A stretch of DNA of 9,320 nt from JBDTOX01 sp039933015 (GTDB lineage: Bacteria > Pseudomonadota > Gammaproteobacteria > Burkholderiales > Methylophilaceae). Under the pieces are notes generated by a model. The model saw nothing but the letters and a program-made list of their open reading frames with translations. It was not told the origin of the DNA and searched no databases. The stretch lies in contig JBDTOX010000151.1 in assembly GCA_039933015.1 (NCBI GenBank), positions 1 through 9,320 of the forward strand, in the 5' to 3' direction. Positions 6,014-9,320 of the stretch are shown piece after piece. Position 1 is the stretch's first letter, and each line of letters opens with the position of its first letter. The translations under genes and the position numbers were made by a program.

Positions 6014-6796
6014 TCAGATATTAACTGCGTAATCGATGATAAGCGGCGCATGGTCGCTAAAACGCTCATCCTTATAGATTGAGGCAGCACAGGCATTTGC
6101 GGCAATGCCCGGCGTAGCAATCTGGTAATCGATGCGCCAGCCGACGTTCTTGGCCCAAGCTTGGCCACGGTTGCTCCACCAAGTGTAGCACTCATCAGTG
6201 GCGTCAGGATGCAGCTGGCGATAAACGTCCACCCAGCCCACACGATCAAACAAATGCGTCAGCCAGGCGCGCTCTTCCGGCAAGAACCCCGAGTTTTTCT
6301 TGTTACCGCGCCAGTTCTTGAGGTCAATTTCCTGGTGGGCGATATTCCAGTCACCGCAGATCACCACCTCGCGCCCGCTGGCCTTGAGTGCTTCCAAATG
6401 CGGCATGAAGCGTTGCATGAAGCTGAATTTGACCGCCTGCCGTTCTTCGCCGCTGGAGCCGGAAGGCTGATAAACCGAAATCATGCTGAGATTGCCGAAC
6501 TGCAGTTCGATGTAGCGTCCTTCAGCGTCGATATCGGGGATGCCCAAGCCTTCAATGATAGCGTCTGGCTGTTTGCGGCTGTAGATGCCGACGCCGCTGT
6601 AGCCTTTTTTCTCCGCATAGTGAAAATAGCCGAAATAGCCGCCCGGCTGCAGCATTTCGCGTGTCATGTCCGGCGCTTGCGCCTTGAGTTCCTGCATGCA
6701 GACAATATCGGCGTTCTGTTTTTGCAGCCAGGAATAAAAGCCCTTGTTGGCAGCAGAGCGGATGCCGTTCAGATTCGCAGATATAATACGTAACAA
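6014..6796 (-). CDS. xthA: Exodeoxyribonuclease III
   Basis: This 260-residue Mg2+-dependent enzyme of the exonuclease/endonuclease/phosphatase fold cleaves 5' to abasic sites and degrades 3' ends in base excision repair. All active-site residues of the ExoIII family are seen: N8 (SANLNGIRSA), E36 (MQELK), Y109 (VYQPSG), D149 and N151 (GDWNIAH), D223 (WRIDYQ) and S247-D248-H249 (SDHAPLIIDY). The start is TTG at 6796. An in-frame TAA lies directly upstream, AGAGGGG sits 6 nt before it, and the conserved N-terminal strand L-R-I-I-S-A-N-L-N begins at once, so no other start fits. It is divergent from pyrE with only 25 nt between start codons, so each gene's promoter must reach into the other. 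Length is typical. Confidence 0.96.
   Translation of the reverse strand: MLRIISANLNGIRSAANKGFYSWLQKQNADIVCMQELKAQAPDMTREMLQPGGYFGYFHYAEKKGYSGVGIYSRKQPDAIIEGLGIPDIDAEGRYIELQFGNLSMISVYQPSGSSGEERQAVKFSFMQRFMPHLEALKASGREVVICGDWNIAHQEIDLKNWRGNKKNSGFLPEERAWLTHLFDRVGWVDVYRQLHPDATDECYTWWSNRGQAWAKNVGWRIDYQIATPGIAANACAASIYKDERFSDHAPLIIDYAVNI
6782..6787 (+). promoter_or_regulatory. Consensus -10 box (TATAAT) for pyrE inside xthA
   Basis: TATAAT at 6782-6787 is a perfect sigma70 -10 hexamer 35 nt upstream of the pyrE ATG. It would give a leader of about 28 nt. No good -35 hexamer lies 16-18 nt upstream. On the other strand the same bases encode the conserved I-I of the ExoIII N-terminus. Confidence 0.5.
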
Positions 6797-6802
6797 TTAA
6801 AA

Positions 6803-6809
6803 CCCCTCT
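6803..6809 (-). promoter_or_regulatory. Ribosome binding site of xthA (decides the TTG start)
   Basis: On the minus strand AGAGGGG (6809-6803) lies 6 nt before the TTG at 6796. This confirms the non-ATG start. It also means the xthA transcript must begin at or beyond about 6810, inside or at the edge of the pyrE leader and start. Confidence 0.7.
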
Positions 6810-6821
6810 AAATTAGTGACC

Positions 6822-7466
6822 ATGTCTGATTTCACCCAAGAGTTTATCCAATTCGCCATCCAAAAGCAGGTTTTGCGCTTCGGTGAATTTAAAACCAAGG
6901 CCGGGCGCTCAAGCCCCTACTTCTTCAATGCCGGCCTGTTCAATGATGGCGAGAGCCTCATGCGGCTGGGCGAATTCTACGCTGCCGCCATCCTCAAATC
7001 CGGCATCCAGTTCGATATGCTGTTTGGGCCGGCCTACAAGGGCATCACCCTGGCAGCCAGCATGGCGATTGCACTGGCACGCCAAGGCCGTAATGTCCCC
7101 TATGCCTATAACCGCAAGGAAGCCAAGGACCATGGCGAAGGCGGCACCGTTGTTGGCGCACCCTTGCAAGGCCGTGTGCTCATCGTGGATGATGTGATAT
7201 CAGCAGGCACCTCAGTCCGCGAATCCGTCGAGATGATAGTAGCCAGCGGCGCCAAGCCATGCGGCGTTACGATTGCCCTTGACCGCCAGGAGCGCGGGCT
7301 GGGCGAGCTATCCGCAGTGCAGGAAGTCGAAAAAACCAACGGCATTCCAGTTTGCAGTATCGCCAACCTGGAAACACTGATTGTATATTTGCAGAAGCAA
7401 TCAGATATGGGGCAAAATCTGCAGGCGATCAAGCTTTATCGTCATCAATACGGCTCCTCCTCCTGA
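6822..7466 (+). CDS. pyrE: Orotate phosphoribosyltransferase
   Basis: PyrE converts orotate and PRPP to orotidine 5'-monophosphate in de novo pyrimidine synthesis, as a cytoplasmic dimer. The 214 residues have the usual length. Signatures are FKTKAGRSSPYFFNAGLF (23-40), FGPAYKGI (68-75), the flexible-loop RKEAKDHGEGG (98-108) that supplies catalytic residues across the dimer, and the PRPP-binding loop VLIVDDVISAGTS (119-131). The ATG at 6822 gives the standard M-S-D-F start. A GTG two codons earlier (6816) is possible but less likely; neither has a Shine-Dalgarno sequence, consistent with a short leader from the -10 box at 6782. The DUF4124 gene follows after 12 nt and is probably co-transcribed. 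Confidence 0.97.
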   Translation: MSDFTQEFIQFAIQKQVLRFGEFKTKAGRSSPYFFNAGLFNDGESLMRLGEFYAAAILKSGIQFDMLFGPAYKGITLAASMAIALARQGRNVPYAYNRKEAKDHGEGGTVVGAPLQGRVLIVDDVISAGTSVRESVEMIVASGAKPCGVTIALDRQERGLGELSAVQEVEKTNGIPVCSIANLETLIVYLQKQSDMGQNLQAIKLYRHQYGSSS

Positions 7467-7478
7467 CCTGGAAATCAT

Positions 7479-8108
7479 ATGCACGTCTTACATTTGAGAC
7501 TAATTAGCGCACTGATCTGCGTATTGCCGCTGTTTCTGGCGCATGGCAATGCCTATGCGGAAGGTGGCAAGATCATCAAATGGGTCGATGAAAAAGGCGT
7601 CACCCATTACGGTGACAGCATGCCGGCCCAGGAGGCTGGCCGGGGCAACAGCGTAATCAACGCTCAAGGCAGGGTGGTGCAACGGAACCAGCCCTTCCAG
7701 CCGCAAGCAAAAACGTCAGCTGCAGAAAATCCGGATAAAGAAGCCATGGAGCAGCAGCGTCGTGATCGCACCTTGCGCGCTGCTTACACTACAGAAAACG
7801 AAATTGATTTGGCGCGCGACCGCAATTTACAGATGGACGAAGCGGCGCTGGAAGGCTTAAAGCAACATCTGGGTGCAACCCAAAGCCAGCTCGAAGCCAA
7901 TAAAAAACTAGCCGAAGGCTTTAATAATCGTAAAAAACCGCTTCCGCCTGACTTGACCCAGTATCTAAAAAACAACCAGGCAGAAATCGCAAGCATTGAA
8001 GCACAAATCACCCAGCGGCGCGCCAGCATGGATGCCACCCGCCAGCGCTATGATAACGATAAGCGCCGCTTTGTCGAATTAAAATCAGGCAGCCCCAATA
8101 CGCCTTGA
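7479..8108 (+). CDS. DUF4124 domain protein with signal peptide and coiled coil
   Basis: This 209-residue envelope protein has unknown function. Residues 1-27 form a signal peptide (hydrophobic 9-21, cleavage after N-A-Y-A). The DUF4124 domain follows at about 30-60, with its hallmark IIKWVDEKGVTHYGD (32-46). The rest (about 85-200) is charged and Ala/Gln/Glu-rich and reads as helical coiled coil, broken by a proline-containing stretch KKPLPPDL (152-159). It has no cysteine after the signal peptide, so it is not a lipoprotein. The ATG at 7479 has a modest GGAA ribosome binding site about 6 nt upstream. It lies 12 nt after pyrE and is convergent with gatB (28-nt gap), so it is probably the last gene of a pyrE operon. 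The pairing does not suggest a shared pathway. Confidence 0.9.
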   Translation: MHVLHLRLISALICVLPLFLAHGNAYAEGGKIIKWVDEKGVTHYGDSMPAQEAGRGNSVINAQGRVVQRNQPFQPQAKTSAAENPDKEAMEQQRRDRTLRAAYTTENEIDLARDRNLQMDEAALEGLKQHLGATQSQLEANKKLAEGFNNRKKPLPPDLTQYLKNNQAEIASIEAQITQRRASMDATRQRYDNDKRRFVELKSGSPNTP

Positions 8109-8136
8109 CCAGCCCTGCTCCAGCACGCGCGGCGCG

Positions 8137-9320
8137 CTAAGCTGACAACTTCTTTTTCAGCATGTCGTTAACCTGTGCAGGATTCGCTTTGCCTTTCGAG
8201 GCTTTCATGGCCTGACCGACCAAGGCATTAAAAGCCTTTTCCTTACCGGCTTTGAATTCTTCCACCATAGCTGCATTGGCTGCCAGCACTCCATCGATAA
8301 TGGCTTCAATCGCGCCTGAATCGGAAATCTGCTTCAAGCCCTTGCTCTCGATAACTGCGTCGGCATCTCCTTCACCCGCCCACATGGCTTCAAATACTTC
8401 CTTGGCGATTTTGCCGGAGATCGTGTTATCAGCAATACGCTTAAGCAGGCCCGCGAGTTGCATCGGTGAAACCGGAGCATCTGCAATTCCCTTGTCGGCT
8501 TCGTTTAGTTTCGCTGCCACGGCACCCATCACCCAGTTAGCCGCCAGTTTGGCGTCGGCGCCTAAAGCTGACACGGTAGCCACAAAATAATCCGCCATGG
8601 CGCGTGAAGCCGTTAATGCCGTTGCATCGTACGCCGCCAGGCCATATTCCACCTGGAACCGTGCCTGCATGGCTTGCGGCAATTCTGGCATAGTGCTCTT
8701 TACCTGTTCTATAAAGGCATCCGTCATTTCCAAAGGCAGCAAATCAGGGTCAGGGAAGTAGCGATAATCATTGGCTTCTTCCTTGCTGCGCATGGCGCGC
8801 GTCTCGCCGGTGTCCGGGTTGAACAGCACGGTGGCTTGATGGATGGTGCCGCCATCTTCCAGCATCTCGATCTGCCAGCGTGTTTCGTATTCGATGGCCT
8901 GCGTCATGAAACGGAAGGAGTTCAGATTCTTGATCTCGCGCCGAGTACCCAGCTTGTCCGAGCCTTTGGGGCGCACTGATACATTCACATCGCAGCGAAA
9001 ACTGCCTTCCTGCATGTTGCCGTCGCATATGCCTATCCATTGCACCAGCTCGTGCAGTTTTTTGGCGTAAGCCACAGCCTCGGCAGCAGAGCGCATATCG
9101 GGCTCGGTGACGATTTCCAGCAAGGGTGTGCCGGCACGGTTAAGGTCTATGCCCGTCATATCTTCAAAATCGCCATGCAGCGATTTGCCTGCATCTTCTT
9201 CCAGATGCGCGCGCGTAATGCGCACTACTTTTTCCTGATCGCCAACCTGGATAGTCAACGCGCCCTTACCCACTACCGGTAACTCATACTGGCTAATCTG
9301 ATAGCCTTTGGGCAGGTCTG
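8137..9320 (-). CDS. gatB: Asp-tRNA(Asn)/Glu-tRNA(Gln) amidotransferase subunit B, C-terminal part
   Basis: GatB is the kinase/tRNA-binding subunit of the GatCAB complex, which phosphorylates and amidates misacylated Glu-tRNA(Gln) or Asp-tRNA(Asn) in the cytoplasm. About 393 C-terminal residues are present of a usual length near 480. The frame remains open to the window edge (D-L-P-K-G-Y-Q-I-S-Q-Y-E), so the 5' end is missing and a GTG at 9273 is internal. Signatures are HLEEDAGKSLHG, DLNRAGTPLLEIVTEPD, EGSFRCDVNVSVRPKG, TRREIKNLNSF and DYRYFPDPDLLPL. The C-terminal helical YqeY-like tRNA-binding tail ends with Q-V-N-D-M-L-K-K-K-L. Stop is TAG at 8139-8137. Betaproteobacteria usually place it after gatC-gatA, which would lie beyond the right edge. 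No terminator is evident in the 28-nt convergent gap. Confidence 0.97.
   Translation of the reverse strand, partial: DLPKGYQISQYELPVVGKGALTIQVGDQEKVVRITRAHLEEDAGKSLHGDFEDMTGIDLNRAGTPLLEIVTEPDMRSAAEAVAYAKKLHELVQWIGICDGNMQEGSFRCDVNVSVRPKGSDKLGTRREIKNLNSFRFMTQAIEYETRWQIEMLEDGGTIHQATVLFNPDTGETRAMRSKEEANDYRYFPDPDLLPLEMTDAFIEQVKSTMPELPQAMQARFQVEYGLAAYDATALTASRAMADYFVATVSALGADAKLAANWVMGAVAAKLNEADKGIADAPVSPMQLAGLLKRIADNTISGKIAKEVFEAMWAGEGDADAVIESKGLKQISDSGAIEAIIDGVLAANAAMVEEFKAGKEKAFNALVGQAMKASKGKANPAQVNDMLKKKLSA

Noticed and set aside
6161..6793. Open frame of 210 codons antisense to xthA
   Set aside because: The opposite strand encodes a full-length exonuclease III with all catalytic residues; the antisense frame has no family signature.
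8109..8136. GC-rich near-palindrome between the DUF4124 gene and gatB as a bidirectional terminator
   Set aside because: The arms do not pair cleanly (a bulge and a mismatch) and no T-run follows on either strand.
1..9320. CRISPR array, tRNA genes, insertion sequence ends or attachment sites
   Set aside because: No regularly spaced direct repeats, no tRNA-like cloverleaf with CCA-end arms, and no transposase or integrase frame were seen by eye.

Overview
The window looks like a stretch of betaproteobacterial chromosome, probably from the Nitrosomonadales/Methylophilaceae-Gallionellaceae part of the class. The basis is protein character and gene order: metX-metW, an AmpG-type permease nearby, divergent xth/pyrE, a DUF4124 gene after pyrE, and gatB. 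This is inference from family knowledge; no search was run. Genes are tightly packed, no gap exceeds about 185 bases, and I see no tRNA, rRNA, CRISPR array, insertion sequence or phage gene.

Layout. 1-986 (+): the 3' end of metX and all of metW, overlapping by ATGA, for methionine biosynthesis. 983-1645 (-): a small polytopic TauE/SafE-DsbD_2 family membrane protein, convergent with metW (their stop codons overlap). 1646-1829: a divergent intergenic region with a good sigma70-like promoter for the membrane protein. 1830-3915 (+): an AmpG-like MFS permease and a secreted DUF1223 thioredoxin-like protein. 3920-5882 (-): a compact three-gene RiPP-type operon. It encodes a short cysteine-rich precursor (bufferin-like), a DUF692/MNIO iron enzyme and its DUF2063 partner. 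6014-6796 (-): exodeoxyribonuclease III with a TTG start. 6822-8108 (+): pyrE and a DUF4124 coiled-coil protein. 8137-9320 (-): the C-terminal part of gatB, running off the window.

The most interesting part is the MNIO operon. DUF692 enzymes with DUF2063 partners modify cysteines in short exported peptides; characterised relatives make copper-sequestering bufferins. The precursor here has regularly spaced CKG-type cysteines, lacks the EGKCG motif known from some bufferins, and carries a perfect lipobox (L-S-G-C). It may therefore be a lipid-anchored modified peptide rather than a soluble periplasmic one. A perfect 8-bp hairpin lies between the precursor and the enzyme gene. The convergent secreted DUF1223 protein has a CxxC motif; a link to the operon is possible but unproven.

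The other genes are mainly housekeeping: methionine, pyrimidine and cell-wall recycling, DNA repair, and tRNA-dependent amidation. Two further points are regulatory. A perfect TATAAT for pyrE sits inside the start of xthA, and a perfect 20-bp palindrome sits inside metX.
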